From Cordilura impudica (taxonomy: Eukaryota > Arthropoda > Insecta > Diptera > Scathophagidae), in assembly GCA_963682025.1 (NCBI GenBank), contig OY821518.1, positions 11,188,600-11,252,599 of the forward strand: a stretch of DNA of 64,000 bases, read 5' to 3'. The position numbers and the translations under genes are program-made. A model generated the notes under the pieces. The model made no database searches, was not told where the DNA came from, and worked only from the letters and a program-made list of their open reading frames with translations. Below are positions 32,840 to 45,112 of this stretch, in pieces. How positions within the stretch are numbered: position 1 is the first letter of the stretch; every line of letters begins with the position of its first letter.

Positions 32840-34650
32840 TCAACTTTACCTGTTTTTGAGATGGTATTAAATCAAATACCGTAAAATTGTTTTTTTTTCG
32901 TATTTTTTATAAACAGTTGTTTTTTTTCTCCATCCTCTCTCAATCATCCAATTTAAAAATAATGTAAAAATAATTTAAAAATCGTAAAATTTTCTACTTT
33001 ATTCAAGAAAAGATTTATCGAAAACTAGGCCCCACTTAAGAGTGATTTTATTTAAGAGATAAATGAAATCAAATTGAGATTTTTTTCCAAAACAAACATT
33101 TTCGGCACATTTTTTTTATAGTTCGGAGAATAATTTTTTTTATTTGTTTTCAGATAACAAAATCTAATTTTTTCCTTTGTCTTTTGTTTTCGTTTCTCCT
33201 TTTTGTTATTTATTTTTAAATTAAGGTAAACTCCTGGTAATACACTTCTGACATATTTTTTTTGTTTCTTTTGGTTTCATTACAGATTTATCCATCGTTG
33301 TCATAAATTCAACTTCAGCTATTTTGTGGTAAGCCAAAGAAAATTATTCCATATCTTCTGTACGTTTTGATGACTTTGCTTATTACTTGTATATTTATCT
33401 TGCAATGAATGTAACCGCTGGTTCACTAGCGAAATATTTAAAAAAAAATCTGAAAAGAACTAATTTTTGCCTATAATTATGAAAGTAGGTCAAGTCATAT
33501 GTATATGTATTGTAAACAAAATCATAAAATATTTATAATATTCAAATAATAACATGATATCAAATTATTGAAAATAATTTTTTTTAAATATGATTTTTTT
33601 TTAATTTTTAAATTAATTTAATTTTTAATTTAATTTTTTTTTTTAATTAAAATATGATATCTGAGCCCATATTTATTAAAGTGGGCTACATAAGTATGTA
33701 TTTTTATAATTTAGTTTTATTAAATTTATTATCTTTAAATAATGATGCGAAATCACATGATTGAAAATTTATTTATTTTCATAAATTTTACTTAGACCCC
33801 TTTCATAATTAGGACTTTTATAGAAAAAATTCTATAAATGGACTACTATAATTTTTCAGCCATTTTTAGAGAAAAATATCCCCGACCAAATATTTATTTA
33901 AGTTAGCCCGTGTTTGGAAATTATTTTCTCTAAAGTTTTCATTAACCGATAACTTCATATTAATTCATGATAATTTTGTAAAGAATTTTTTTTTAATTAT
34001 TATTTTCTCTATGCATGACTCGTCTTTATTATTTTCACTTGTTTCTATTGGCATTAATTTCCCATAAGTTTGTGCTTAGTTTCTGTGTATTTGTGCTAGT
34101 AAATTATTTTTCTTCCATTTTTTATTTTTTTTGTAATGGGAAAAAAATTATGAGAAAAGTTCATGATGTTGGATGAAAAAAGCAACAGTTTAGTTGCCTT
34201 ATGGTATGTTCTCATTTCCCTATTATGCTTTCGAAACTACTTCGTCAATATTAGTGTCTTATTAGCATAATTTGATACACATCGATAAGCATGAGATATT
34301 CCAAATATAAATTTAAATTCTAGATAGAAAAAAAAAACAGTAGCATTTATGTCGCATTAATATTTCGTAAAGAATTTTTGTTAACACATCCAAAGTTATG
34401 AAATAATTGACTCTTAAGATTCGCTAATATTTGGCAATATTGTCATTACTGTCAGGATATTTTAAATTTGTATCAATGTCTCTTTGCAATATTTTATACA
34501 TACTGATGTGTACAATTACTAAAGCTTTTTAAATGTTTGGGGCTAGATTTAATGAATTTTAGCACATTGTAAATCTAGTTTTGAGGAATTGGTGGCGTAT
34601 TAATAATAAAGTTGGTTGAAAATATTGCTTATACACCCCAAGTACATAGC
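32840..34650. other. AT-rich stretch, no gene seen
   Basis: Only short frames. There is an AT palindromic cluster at 33590-33655 made of TTAATTTAA-type pieces. No repeat family shared with the rest of the window was recognised. Confidence 0.5.
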
Positions 34651-34959
34651 ACGTACATTAGGGTGTCCCAATATACAAAAGCATCGAATATTCGAATTGT
34701 GCTTAAAAATGTTCAGTCCAAATTTGAGCACAATCGGTCAATATTTAGAGGTTGCGATAGTTTAATGATTTTTCGGGGTTAGATAGAAATATAACATACA
34801 ATAATTTTTTATGGTTATATTCATTGTTTATTTAAAAATAGAAATATTTAATAAAAACAAATAAAAAAAGAATAAATAAAACTGTATACTAAGTACAAAT
34901 TATCATATATTTTATTGTTTTTTTAAATTATCGGTAGTCATTTTTGCAATATTAGCTTT

Positions 34960-37936
34960 AGAAGCCCCGGGAAATTTTTTCTGTGGTGATCAACTAATCT
35001 AAGCAAATATTGATTTTGCTCCTCATTTTTCATAATTGAGCTGTTAAATTGGGTCACCAAAGCAACACCTCGTTCTGCACAGTCATTTACAACTTTTAAA
35101 AGTCTAGCATTTTATTTCTTCGAAATAAAAATGGCGCCGTCCTTCTACTTTGTAGGATACTGTACCTTTTCTTGTTCATCATCGCATAGTAAAATAAAAA
35201 AACATTGTTGACATTTTGGTAACATAGGACTCAAGGGGATTCTATGGTAAAATACTTTTCCGTCCAGTCTCATTAAGGCTTTAGCTTTTGGTGGTAGCTG
35301 GAGATTTTTCACCATTGTTTTTTAGTTTCGTATGTGACTCTGGAATCGAAAAAGGCAAGCCCGATTAAATATTCAGAAAAGTACCATAAATGATATGCGA
35401 TGATATGCGTTTTCAGCAGCTTCCAGTTTTTCATTGGGATAGTTTTCGAGTTGTTTAAGGATCTTTTTGTCATTAAGAGGTGCATTTATTGCTAAAGAAG
35501 CTTCATTCCAGTATCGGCCATATATAAGACTTACAAACAAACTTATTTCGGTAACTGCTTTCCTTTCCTCATCTGTGAGAACAAACTGATTTTGAAACAT
35601 ACATATTTTTATGCAGTAAATCGCTTTCGTCATCCAACGAGCAAGATGGCACGCGCTTGGTGCATAAAATTTAACGTTCATTGTTCCTGCTTTATTTGCA
35701 CCAGCAAGAATATTTAGACAAAGCGTAAGATGTTCACGGTAATCGTCCATTGGCTGTTGACTTTTGATGGCATCGGTATAATATTCATACATTTGCTGTT
35801 GGAGTTGAAGCAAGTCACTTTTATGGAATAGAGTATCATCTCCGACTTTTAAGTTTTTTTTTTTATCAATATTTGGCCATTGATTTTTAAATCTTTTAAA
35901 TAGTTGCACTTCGGGTCCTCCGCTTGGGACAAAATACTCTTTCCAAACATTAGAAAGCATGGCCTCGAACATATGATGGCGACAAGCAATCCATATTAGG
36001 TCTTGATTTAATCCTTTTTGAAATTAAAGTACATGTACCTAGCTTTAAACCAGTACTGGAGGCGGTAGTGTTAAAGCATAGTCCTCGAATTTGGTTTTTT
36101 ATTGATCATTCGGTACAGACACCTAAACAAGCGTTGGCATATTCTACACCGGTTCCTTTTGTGATCTTCTTTACCATTGCTACTGATGAGTATAGCAACT
36201 CTATAGACTTTTTTGTTTTCATGAGAAATATCGGGCAATAATTTGCTGTCCCAGTACAATACGAATGGATATTGTAAAGAGAATGAGTCCTTGTCAGCTT
36301 CTTATATCTTTTTTCGGATATCTTTTCTTTTTCGTTGTATTGTGGTACGTGATAAGGCAATTTCGGATACAGGTATACCTAACGCATACAACATACATGC
36401 TTTACGATCAAATAGTTTTACGCGGTCAATAGATCCAATAAAGTCGTTTGTAAAAACAGATTTCATTATACCCTATACCACTATGTGGTTTGGGTATAAT
36501 GACTTTGTGATGCTGTTTGTAACAACTAAAAATATTCGTGCTAGACCCATCTTTAATTATACCGATCAACTCAGAATCACTTTTTGAGTCGAAATAGTAA
36601 TGTCCGTCCGTCCGTCCGTCTATGTGTCCATGTAAAGATTTTAATCAAACTACAGGTCGCAAATATGTATATATTTTGATGAAATTTGGTATATAAGCTT
36701 CCATCGGCCATGGGATGAACGCTATTGAAATTGGTGAGATTCGGTCCATGTTCAGACCTAGCCCCCATACAAATGACCCCTATGAAATCGACATAAATTG
36801 CCAAAAGTTCAAAATTATCATATAGATCTCAGTCAAATTAGGTTTGTATGTGTTTATTACATCCTTTAATCAGTAGTTCAAAAATACTCCCTACAGGAAA
36901 ATTCTAAGTCATAGGCCCCATATAGAGCTGCTTCCCGATCTTCACTAAAATCTATAAAAAAACAAAAATATTGCACAGATTTTTCTAAATTTGGTTTGTA
37001 TATATTTTTTCAAAGTATAAGTGACTTTACCAAATATGGTCAGGATCGGTCCATTTTTCGACCTAGTCCCCATTTATATATAGCATCCGATATAAACTTT
37101 TTCATATCTGCAGCGAAAAAAAATAATAAAAATGCCACTCAAATTTGGCATATTTGCTATATCCAATTAGTTGGACCGAAGAGATAGGGTCACTTAACCA
37201 TGGTATAGGGTATCGTATAGTCGGGCTAGACCGACTATAATTTTCTTACTTGTTTTTATTGGTTTAGTTGTATTTGTTCTTTTCGCGAAACTTAACTTCT
37301 TCGTGCGATGAATCTGATTCCCTGCCGGAAATTTCAACATAATCCTTCAGCGTAGATAATCCAGCAACTTCTTCAATAGCTCTGTGACATTCAATGTTAC
37401 GCAATTCACTTGCCTCTAATTCCATTTCTTTCTTTTGCTAGCGATTTTCTTTCACCTTTGACTTTTTGTCTATTCCCGCTATACTGAAACTTATATTATT
37501 TTCCGTCTGTATTATAAAAAACAAATTTATTCTCACCATTCTTGATTTTGTTTAATGCATCTTTTGTGGCTACGTCTAATTTTTTATTTAGACTTGCTTT
37601 GAACATGACTTCTTTTGCTCGACTGCTTTTGAGATTGTTTTTCCGACTCTTTTTCACAATGTTATATTGACCTAAAAGCTTACGAATTATTCTTACGATT
37701 GAATTAATTCTTTGAGTACGAAGTCTTGCTCGTTCCCAAATCTCGGCCACTGCATTTGCCGTTTCTCGAATACTAATCGTTTCAATTTTCTTTTTTCCCA
37801 AATAATAAATATTGAACAGTTTAAGCACATCGCTTTTTGATGGAAGTCTTGCCGGACAAAAACTTTCAATTTGATTCCCAATTAGCCACGTTCCTGGCGA
37901 GCTTCTCATTAATTTCGAGGACTTAGTGGCGGACAT
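34960..37936 (-). pseudogene. hAT-like transposase (uncharacterised arthropod family), broken
   Basis: The N-terminal piece (37936-37496, 146 codons) contains ESFCPARLPSKSDVLKLFNI, ISIRETANAVAEIWERARL and a basic linker. A decayed region follows to 37255; then, beyond Y copy 2, come FDRKACMLYALGIPVSEIAL, YWDSKLLPDIS and RGLCFNTTASSTG (36430-36045), in shifting frames. LIWIACRHHMFEAMLSNVW leads into 35972-35373 (199 codons, with SACHLARWMTKAIYCIKIC). The C-terminus (35370-34960) reads LAFFDSRVTYETKK and APFLFRRNKMLDF with stops. The CF.TTAS...CRHH layout is that of RNase H-fold hAT transposases, and the 8-bp duplication agrees. I recognise the family from uncharacterised arthropod proteins but have no name for it. 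Confidence 0.8.
36467..37254 (+). repeat. Repeat Y, copy 2 (inside the hAT element)
   Basis: Starts TATACCCTATACCACTATG. It carries the CCGTCCGTCCGTCCGTC run at 36602-36618 and the same GACCTAGCCCCCATACAAAT and GCTGCTTCCCGATCTTCA boxes as copy 1, and ends TGGTATAGGGTATCG with the palindrome (one mismatch: AGTCGGGCTAGACCGACT) and TTTCTTACTTG. It interrupts the transposase frame. Confidence 0.88.
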
Positions 37937-38148
37937 TTCTTATGCTAGCTAAACCAATATAGCACGAAAGTGAATAAACGATTTAAAACATTATTGTTTG
38001 GTACTACTTAATTATTAGAAATCACTGGAATTTTACATTCAAAATGGCTTGTACTTAAAAAAAAAAAAAAAAAATCGCGCACAACCAACAATCAGGCACA
38101 ACCTTCGCGCACAACCTTCTCGTTTAATGTATTTATTATCAACGAACT

Positions 38149-38335
38149 TCGCTCTTTTTTTTACTTTTGAAACAACAATCAGGGGATGCCCCTTATTAAT
38201 ACAGTATTTTGTTTTGATACGAGGAAAGTAAGTGCATGAAAGAAAAATAAGATATTCTGAAATTTGCTAACATGAACTCGTTCCTTGTAATTCATCATTC
38301 AAAATGAATTAATAATTATATTAACGAATGTAAAT
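38149..38335 (-). mobile_element. LINE 3'-end fragment
   Basis: AATCAGGGGATGCCCCTTAT, then ACAGTATTTTGTTTTGATAC, matches the 3' end of the LINE at 13463-15025 (CTCAGGGGATGCCCCCTACA, GTGCATTGTGTTGATTTC), including the GGGG-CAT-CCCC hairpin. It is a short 5'-truncated insertion within the hAT. Upstream, 38060-38125 carries GCGCACAACC three times. Confidence 0.6.
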
Positions 38336-38669
38336 CTAGTAAAGAGCAAAGAAAAGGGTGAAAAAGTATCTCCAATACATAAACAAGTACAGTAATGATA
38401 AGCCAGTAGTAAATGAATGTAATAAAAGATTTGAAACATAAAAGTCGCCATCAATCGCGACCTCTAAATAGTGTCCCATTGAGCAAATTTTTGGTATACA
38501 CATATATTTTAGTAAAATATACAAAACCAAGCTTGTGGAGAAAGTATTGGACTATACTTTTACTTTTCCATACAAGCGTGGGCCACCCTAACGTACATGT
38601 GAGTCACTTATCCAAGAAGTTCCGTTCCTGAAACCACCATAACTATTTGAGGTTTCATTATACTTGGTA

Positions 38670-40480
38670 TGTAGAAAATGCTTTTGGAAAATGTACTTGT
38701 TAAGAAAAAAAGGTATTTTTTAAGAAAAGGTGCCTTGATAAAAGGTGCTTTTTTATAAAAGGTACTTTTTGTAGAAGGTACTTTTTGTGAAAAGATACTT
38801 TTAAAGTATATTTTTTAATAAAGCTACGTTTCTTTTAAAGCAGCTTTTTAAGAGACTATACTTTTTTAATAAATACCTTTTTAAAGAAAGGTATTTTTTT
38901 TAGAAAATGTCTTTTGTTATTTCTTAAAGTGTCCTTTGTTTTCTTAAAATATGTGATCAGTAAGAAATGTCACTTCTTAAGAAAAGGTATTTTTTTAAGA
39001 AAAGCTACTTTTTAAAAAAGGTACTGTTTTTAAGAAAATTTACTTGTTATTATCAAAGTTACCTTTTTAGGAGAAGATACTTTTTTTTAGAAAATGTACT
39101 TTTTAGGAAATTGTACGTTTTTAAGAAAAAAGGAGTTTTTAAGAAGAGGTAATTTTTTTGATAAAAAAAAACACTTTTCTAAGAGAAGATACGTTTCCTT
39201 GTTGAAGAAAAAATAATTATTTAAACAAAAGGTAATATATAACAAAAGTTGATTTTTAAGAAGGTGTGCTTTTTAAGAAAAGGTATTTTTTAAGAGAACA
39301 TATTGTTAAAAAAATTTAACTTTTTTAGAAAAAATAATTTTCACGAAAAGGTACTTGTTTTTAAGAAAATATACTTTTTAAAGAAATAGTACTTTTTAAG
39401 AAAATGTACTTTTTTAAGAGAATATACTTTTTAAGTAAGGATACATTTAATGAAAAAATTTTTTTTAGAAAAGGCATTTTTTAAGAATACTTCCTTTTTA
39501 AGAAAATTTACTGTTTATTAAAGAAAAATATATTTTTTAATTTTTTTGGAAACCGTGTTTTCTTGACAAAATTTATTTTTTAAGAAAAAGTACTTTTTTA
39601 AAAAAGGTACTTTTTAGGAAAGTTAATTTTTTTTAACAGAATTTAATTTTATAAGAAAAAGTACTTTTTTAAAGAAAATTTACTTTTTTAATCAAATGTG
39701 CTTTTTGGGAAAACTTACTTTTCTTTTTAAGAAAATGTGTTTATTAAGAAAAGCTTCTTTTAAAGAAAATTTACTGTTTATTAAAGAAAAATATTTTTTT
39801 TTATTTCTTTTACTTTTTCTAAAAAAGTACTTTTTAGAAAAGGTAATTTTTTTTAACAGAATTTAATTTTATAAGAAAAAGTACTTTTTTAAAGAAAATT
39901 TACTTTTTTAATCAAATGAATTTATTACGAAAACCTCCTTTTTGAGAAAGGTAATTTTTTAAGAAAAAGTACTTTTCAAAATAAGGTCCTATTGTAAGAA
40001 ACTGTACGTTTCAAGAAAGAATTTTTTGTAAAAAAAGTTGCCTTTTAATATAGGGAACTTTTAAAAGAAAAGGTAGTGCTCTAATGGAATGTAATTTTTT
40101 TTATGAAAAAGTACCTTTTGAAGAAAAGGTTATTTTTGAGGAAAATTTACTTTTTTCAAGAACATTTTTTTAATGAAAATGTACTTTTTTAAGAAAATTT
40201 TCTTTTTTAAAAACAGGTAACTAGAGATAGTTCTACTTTTTTAAGAAAATTTACTTCTTGTATCAAAATGTATTTATTAAGAAAATATGCTTTTTAAGAA
40301 AAGGTTCTGTTTAAGATAAGGTGCTCTTTACAGCAAGGGTACCTTTTTGGAAATAGTTACTTAATTTGAAAGGTGTTTTTGTTATGAAAAGGTACTTTTT
40401 AAAGAAAATTTACTTATTTGAGAAACAGTTTTTTTTATTAAAATGTATTTTGTTAAAAAAGGTAATTTTTAATTAAAATG
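38670..40480. repeat. Diverged minisatellite, AAGAAAAGGTACTTTTT-like units
   Basis: About 1.8 kb of degenerate 17-20-bp units (TTTTTAAGAAAAGGTACTTT and variants with TTTACTT or TGTACTT). It contains a direct duplication of about 130 bp: GTAATTTTTTTTAACAGAA and following at 39623 and 39852. It is the same family as the purer arrays at 57.3-63.6 kb. Reading frames with alternating Lys/Phe/Leu are repeat translation. Confidence 0.85.
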
Positions 40481-40640
40481 TGAGAGAAATTTAACTTATT
40501 AAAAATAATATTATTATGTATGGCCATGTAAAAATTATGCGATATTGGTTGCTCTTGATAATCTATATGAATTATAGTTTAATCATATTAAATATTAATG
40601 ATTCGTTGTTACATATTTTTTGAGTCAGTGATGATGATAA

Positions 40641-41017
40641 TCTATAATATAAATAGGCTGGGCGATTTCTTGTGACTGATGTTTTGTTCTACCGTTTTCT
40701 CCCGATTTTGACCAAACGTATATTATTTGAATGGTATTTCTTTTTTCCCGATTTGCAGATTTACAGATTTTTTAATTTTTTTCTTTATTTTGGGTAAATT
40801 ACATTTAAAGGTGCTACTAACACATACATAAAATTATACAATGCTATGTGTGTGTTTATTAAATTTGTTAATGTGTTTGTAATAAAAATGAGTTTGGTTT
40901 TTGTGTTGATTTGTGAATTAGACATAATTGATAAGCATACTTTTAGGGTCTTTATTTAATGAAAAAATAAAATTTCCTAGAATTTGCGCTCCAATTTCGA
41001 GGGCCGGAATCTACTAG
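40641..41017 (+). mobile_element. Helitron-like element, copy D (complete, 377 bp)
   Basis: Starts TCTATAATATAAATAGG after A and ends CTCCAATTTCGAG (one hairpin mismatch) then CTAG at 41014-41017 before T. The internal order is identical to copy B: TGTGTGTTTATTAAATTTG and TGAATTAGACATAATTG are present. Confidence 0.9.
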
Positions 41018-41429
41018 TTATATATTAAGATACAAAGCTAAACGTCGTGCTGTTACGAGTGTATAAAAAACAAATAAGGATAAAAGATTTTTGGAACGAA
41101 AATTATATATATGCGATTATTTTGACCGTAATTGTTGTTATTGAGAAGTTTGTAGAAAATACGCTTCCTTAAACGCAGTTTAGCTGTACTTCTATATACG
41201 TTTTTTTTTTCAATAAAATTTAACATACAGGCAGACCTCATTTCGATATAATATCGGGGAATACACTAAGGCTTCGCTTTGCGTCGTTTCGTTTTGCGTA
41301 TTTTCGAAGTTGCTTACTTACTAAATGAAGACTTATTTTCGCTTTGAGTCGAGTTGCGTCGTATTTTATTGTTAAATGAAATTTTTGGGAATGTTTCTTA
41401 GTTTCTGCAGCATTGTTTGTAAAAATTAT

Positions 41430-42538
41430 AGTATTACCAAAAAAAAAAATAAAATTACTTTGGAAATGAAATTGGATATCTTACGACGATTTGATAAAGG
41501 ATAAAAGGCTGTGGCCATAGCAAAAGCGCTTGATCTGGATGCAACAACCATCAGAACTATTCAAATTGGAGATAGAGATAAAACAAAAGAGGTTGTCAAA
41601 TCTGTAACATTTTTAGATTCCAGGACGATGACTCATATAAGCAGTGGCTTCATGATAAAAATTAAGTCCTTATTTTCTATTTGGATTCAAAATTAAGTTG
41701 CACAGAAAATTCCTATAAGCAAAATGGTAATCCGGGCAAAAGAAAAAAGCTTTTTTTGAAGATACAAAAAAAATATATGGCTAGTGATGTCACAGGTGGT
41801 AGTTCTACTGACAAAGAGGTAAATTTTGAAGCTAGACACTGCTGGTTTGAGAGGTTCAATACTCGCACATATATACACAGCATTTTTCTCAAAGGTGAAG
41901 CAGCCAGCGCAGATATTCTCCCAACAAAGTTAAAAGCGACTGTTCACGATGGTGGCTACACACTGGCCTGTTTTGGAAAAGTCTACAAAAAAAAAAAAAA
42001 AAAATTCAAATCGCAAACTGAAAAATCTGCATCAGGATTTAAAGCCAGTAAAGATAGGTTGACTTTTCTTCTAGGTGACAACGCAAATGATGGTTTTAAG
42101 TTTTAGCCGTTACTTATTTACCAATCAGAAATTCCTAGAGCTCTGAAGGGCTGTTCATAAGATCGACTTTCTGTCCACTGACGAGCCAATAAAAAAGTCT
42201 GGATGACGGCATTATTATTTAAAGACTTGGTTTAATTTTGTGCTATTCCAGAAATTAGGGCTTATTGCAATAAGAAAACTTAGACAACAAGGGTCTAGTT
42301 TTAGTAGATCATGCTCCTGATAACCCAGTTTATATTGATGATTTATCAGAAAATGTAAAAATTTGTGTTTTTACCACCGAACACCAAATCCGTGATACAT
42401 GTATTACATCCAAAGAACTTTTAAGCTGCTTCTATGTGAAACTGATGACCCAAGAAACCTGCAATACAAGAATTTTGGCAAAAATTTAATTGTTTGAATG
42501 TAATAAAAATTATTTCGTATTCTTAGGAGGAGGTTAAA
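41430..42538 (+). pseudogene. Tigger-type transposase, N-terminal and catalytic part
   Basis: It begins near TLEMKLDILRRFDKG (41455-41500), then VAIAKALDLDATTIRTIQIG (41510-41570), the pogo-type helix-turn-helix. SLFSIWIQN leads, through a stop, into a CENP-B-like segment (HCWFERFNTRTYIHSIFLKG and EAASAD, 41838-41920). EKSASGFKASKDRLTFLLGD (42020-42079) leads into the DDE domain: LVLVDHAPDNPVYIDDLSEN (42297-42355) holds the second catalytic D. The 'FNVDETGLF' box with the first D is missing: GYTLACFGKVYKKKK joins directly to FKSQTEKSA. Multiple stops and shifts; not functional. Confidence 0.85.
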
Positions 42539-42779
42539 CCATTATAACAAGAGTTTTAGTCGACGGCCGGGGTAGTTCGGTCGTCTCCAGGGTCAGCGTA
42601 AGGACCCTTAAACCTTATGCAATAAAACACGATAGCCTTTCAGTTACAATGTAATTTATTAAGTGCTAATTTGTGTATATATATAGGTTCACCTGTATCT
42701 ATATATGTATGAAGACGCGACTGACAACAGTTCTGCTTTCGTATTATCGGGAGGTCGGCTATGCTAACCGGTAGCTGGT

Positions 42780-43815
42780 GACTTGAGTATACTGGTCGGC
42801 AGATGGCGGCGCAGTGGTTGACTCGGTTGACAGGTGGCGCGATTACTGGCCGGCAGGTGATGGCGTAGTGGTTGACTCGGGTTCGTCGAGCGACAGGCGT
42901 TACGACTACTGGCTGACGGATGGCAGCGTAGTGGTATGCTGGAGTGCGTCGGTCGACGGGCGGTGCGACTACTGGCCAACAGGTGGCGGCGTGATCGGTC
43001 GTATGATGGCTTGGATGCGCCGATTGCTGATTTCGGCGCTGAGTTGCTACTGGCAGACAGATGGCGGCACCGTGAGTGGCGTGGATGTGCCGGCTGATGG
43101 TAGCAGGAGTGCGGTGATACTGGTCGACAGATGGCGGCACAGTAGGTGGCCTGGCACGACTATGCTAGCAGGCAGGTGGCGGCACAGCGGATGGCTTAGA
43201 TGCGCCGATTGATGATTTCGGCGTTGCGTTGCTACTGGCAGACAGATGGCGGCACAGTAGATGCTTTGGTGCGCCGGCTGATGGTATTGGTAGTGCGGCG
43301 ACACTGGCAGGCAGATGACGGCACCGTAGGTGGCGTGGATGTGCCGGCTGATGATATCAGGAATGCGGTGATACTGGTCGACAGATGGCGGCACAGTAGG
43401 TGTCTTGGCACGACTATGCTAGCAGTCAGATGTCGGCACAGTAGATGGCCTGGCACGACTATGCTAGCAGGCAGATGGCAGCACAGTAGATGGCTTAGAT
43501 GTGCCGATTGATGATTTCGGCGTTGCGTTGATACTGGCAGACAGATGGCGGCTCAGTAGGTGGCTTTGGTGCGCCGGCTGATGGTATTGGCAGTGCGATG
43601 ACACAGGCAGGCAGATGGCAGCACCGTGGGTGGCGTGGATGTGCCGGCTGATGATATCAGGAGTGCGGTGATACTGGTCGACAGATGGCGGCACAGTAGG
43701 TGGCCTGACACGACTATGCTAGCAGGCAGATGGCGGCACAGTAGATGGCTTAGATGCGCCGCTTGATGATTTCGGTGTTGTGTTGACACTGGCAGACAGG
43801 TGGCGGCACAGTAGG
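42780..43815. repeat. Minisatellite inside 3' LTR (CAGATGGCGGCACAGTAG)
   Basis: A GCAGATGGCGGCACAGTAGG core recurs about every 55-70 bp between variable linkers such as ATGTGCCGGCTGATGATATC, GATTGATGATTTCGGCGTTG and CACGACTATGCTAGCAGGC. It was likely amplified within the LTR. It creates His/Ser/Arg-rich frames on one strand and Trp/Arg/Asp-rich frames on the other. Confidence 0.85.
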
Positions 43816-43977
43816 TGGCGTGGCTCGGGCGTACAGGTAGTCGATGGCGCGACCGGTCGGGAGAGCGTCAGCAGCCTGCAGAAGGCGGTAGTGCGACTAG
43901 AGTTGCTGTCGTGAGCTGCGCTGTGTCTTGGCCACCTGTAATGATAAGAGCGGGGTTAGTCGGGAGCAGTCAGCACA

Positions 43978-44484
43978 GGCCGCTGGATTTGAGAGCAGTC
44001 AGCCGTTAAGCCGCTGGATTATCGGGAGCAGTCAGCCGTGAAGCCGCTGGATTATCGGGAGCAGTCAGCCGTTAAGCCGCTGGATTATCGGGAGCAGTCA
44101 GCCGTTAAGCCGCTGGATTATCGGGAGCAGTCAGCCGTGAAGCCGCTGGATTATCGGGAGCAGTCAGCCGTTAAGCCGCTGGATTATCGGGAGCAGTCAG
44201 CCGTTAAGCCGCTGGATTATCGGGAGCAGTCAGCCGTTAAGCCGCTGGATTATCGGGAGCAGTCAGCCGTTAAGCCGCTGGATTATCGGGAGCAGTCAGC
44301 CGTTAAGCCGCTGGATTATCGGGAGCAGTCAGCCGTTAAGCCGCTGGATTATCGGGAGCAGTCAGCCGTGAAGCCGCTGGATTATCGGGAGCAGTCAGCC
44401 GTTAAGCCGCTGGATTATCGGGAGCAGTCAGCCGTGAAGCCGCTGGATTATCGGGAGCAGTCAGCCGTTAAGCCGCTGGATTAA
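43978..44484 (+). repeat. 33-bp tandem repeat inside 3' LTR
   Basis: About 15 copies of CCGCTGGATTATCGGGAGCA plus GTCAGCCGTTAAG (33 bp). The length is a multiple of three, so one plus-strand frame stays open for 148 codons as KPLDYREQSAV repeats. The only frequent variant is GTTAAG/GTGAAG. The strand is opposite to gag. Confidence 0.95.
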
Positions 44485-44928
44485 TATGGATGACAACCGG
44501 TACCGATCGTCTTTAAAAAGTTGGAAATATCTTTTAGTAAGATATACCGTTCAGCTTTAGCGCCGAAAACTCAATCCCCATCCTCAGACCAACCTTGCTT
44601 TCTTATGTATATAATTTCATATACCAAGTGAGAATTAAAAAATATCATTTGCTTTAGCCACTTAATAACTATTTTTAGCAGGCAGAAGTGTGGCTTGTTT
44701 TGTTCATGTTTGGTTGATTGTATTAAAATGATGTGTGGCTGGTCTGTTGTTCATGTTTGGTTGAATGTGTATGCTTTACTGTTGTGACGTAGATGTTTAC
44801 TAAATGAGAAATGATGTGTGGCTTGGTGTTATTGATGTTTAGTTGATTGTGTATTTATTATTGCTTTTACTAGAAGCTTGGTTTGGTTGATGGTGGCTTT
44901 TATGTGCAACGCAATTTGCGTTGTTACA

Positions 44929-44942
44929 TCCCCCCCCTACTT
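44929..44942 (-). other. Polypurine tract
   Basis: On the minus strand AAGTAGGGGGGGGA directly precedes the TGTAAC start of the 3' LTR. This is the expected position for plus-strand priming. Confidence 0.85.
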
Positions 44943-45069
44943 CGGGGAGCGATGCTCCGTTAGTGAAGATGTTGGTTTTTGCGGTGGGCGAGTTTTTGGT
45001 CCTGGGACCTGCACTACCAAAAGTTGAATTTTGGTAACTTTTACCTTTTCAGAAGAAAAGGCTCGGCTT

Positions 45070-45074
45070 AAAAT

Positions 45075-45112
<38 letters not shown>

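Larger units (their letters stand above)
34659..38590 (-). mobile_element. hAT element with TIRs and 8-bp target duplication
   Basis: The left end is TAGGGTGTCCCA (34659-34670); the right end is the complement of TAGGGTGGCCCA (38579-38590), one mismatch in 12. ACGTACAT precedes the left end (34651-34658) and follows the right end (38591-38598): an 8-bp target duplication as expected of hAT elements. The 3.93-kb unit contains one broken transposase on the minus strand, Y copy 2, and a LINE 3' fragment. Confidence 0.88.
42543..44928 (-). repeat. 3' LTR (2386 bp)
   Basis: Reads TGTAACAACGCAAATTGCG at its start on the minus strand (44928 inward) and ends CTCTTGTTATA at 42543. It is very GC-rich for this genome and built largely of two internal tandem repeats. 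Reading frames of 60-166 codons occur on both strands and are mirrored in the other LTR. Confidence 0.93.

Noticed and set aside
34659..38598. Polinton or other giant element instead of hAT
   Set aside because: The 3.9-kb size, 12-bp ends, 8-bp duplication and single RNase H-type transposase fit hAT; no polymerase or capsid genes are present.
42640..43815. Long overlapping reading frames on both strands of the LTRs (up to 166 codons)
   Set aside because: They arise from a GC-rich minisatellite, appear on both strands, and shift frame between the two LTRs through a one-base indel.
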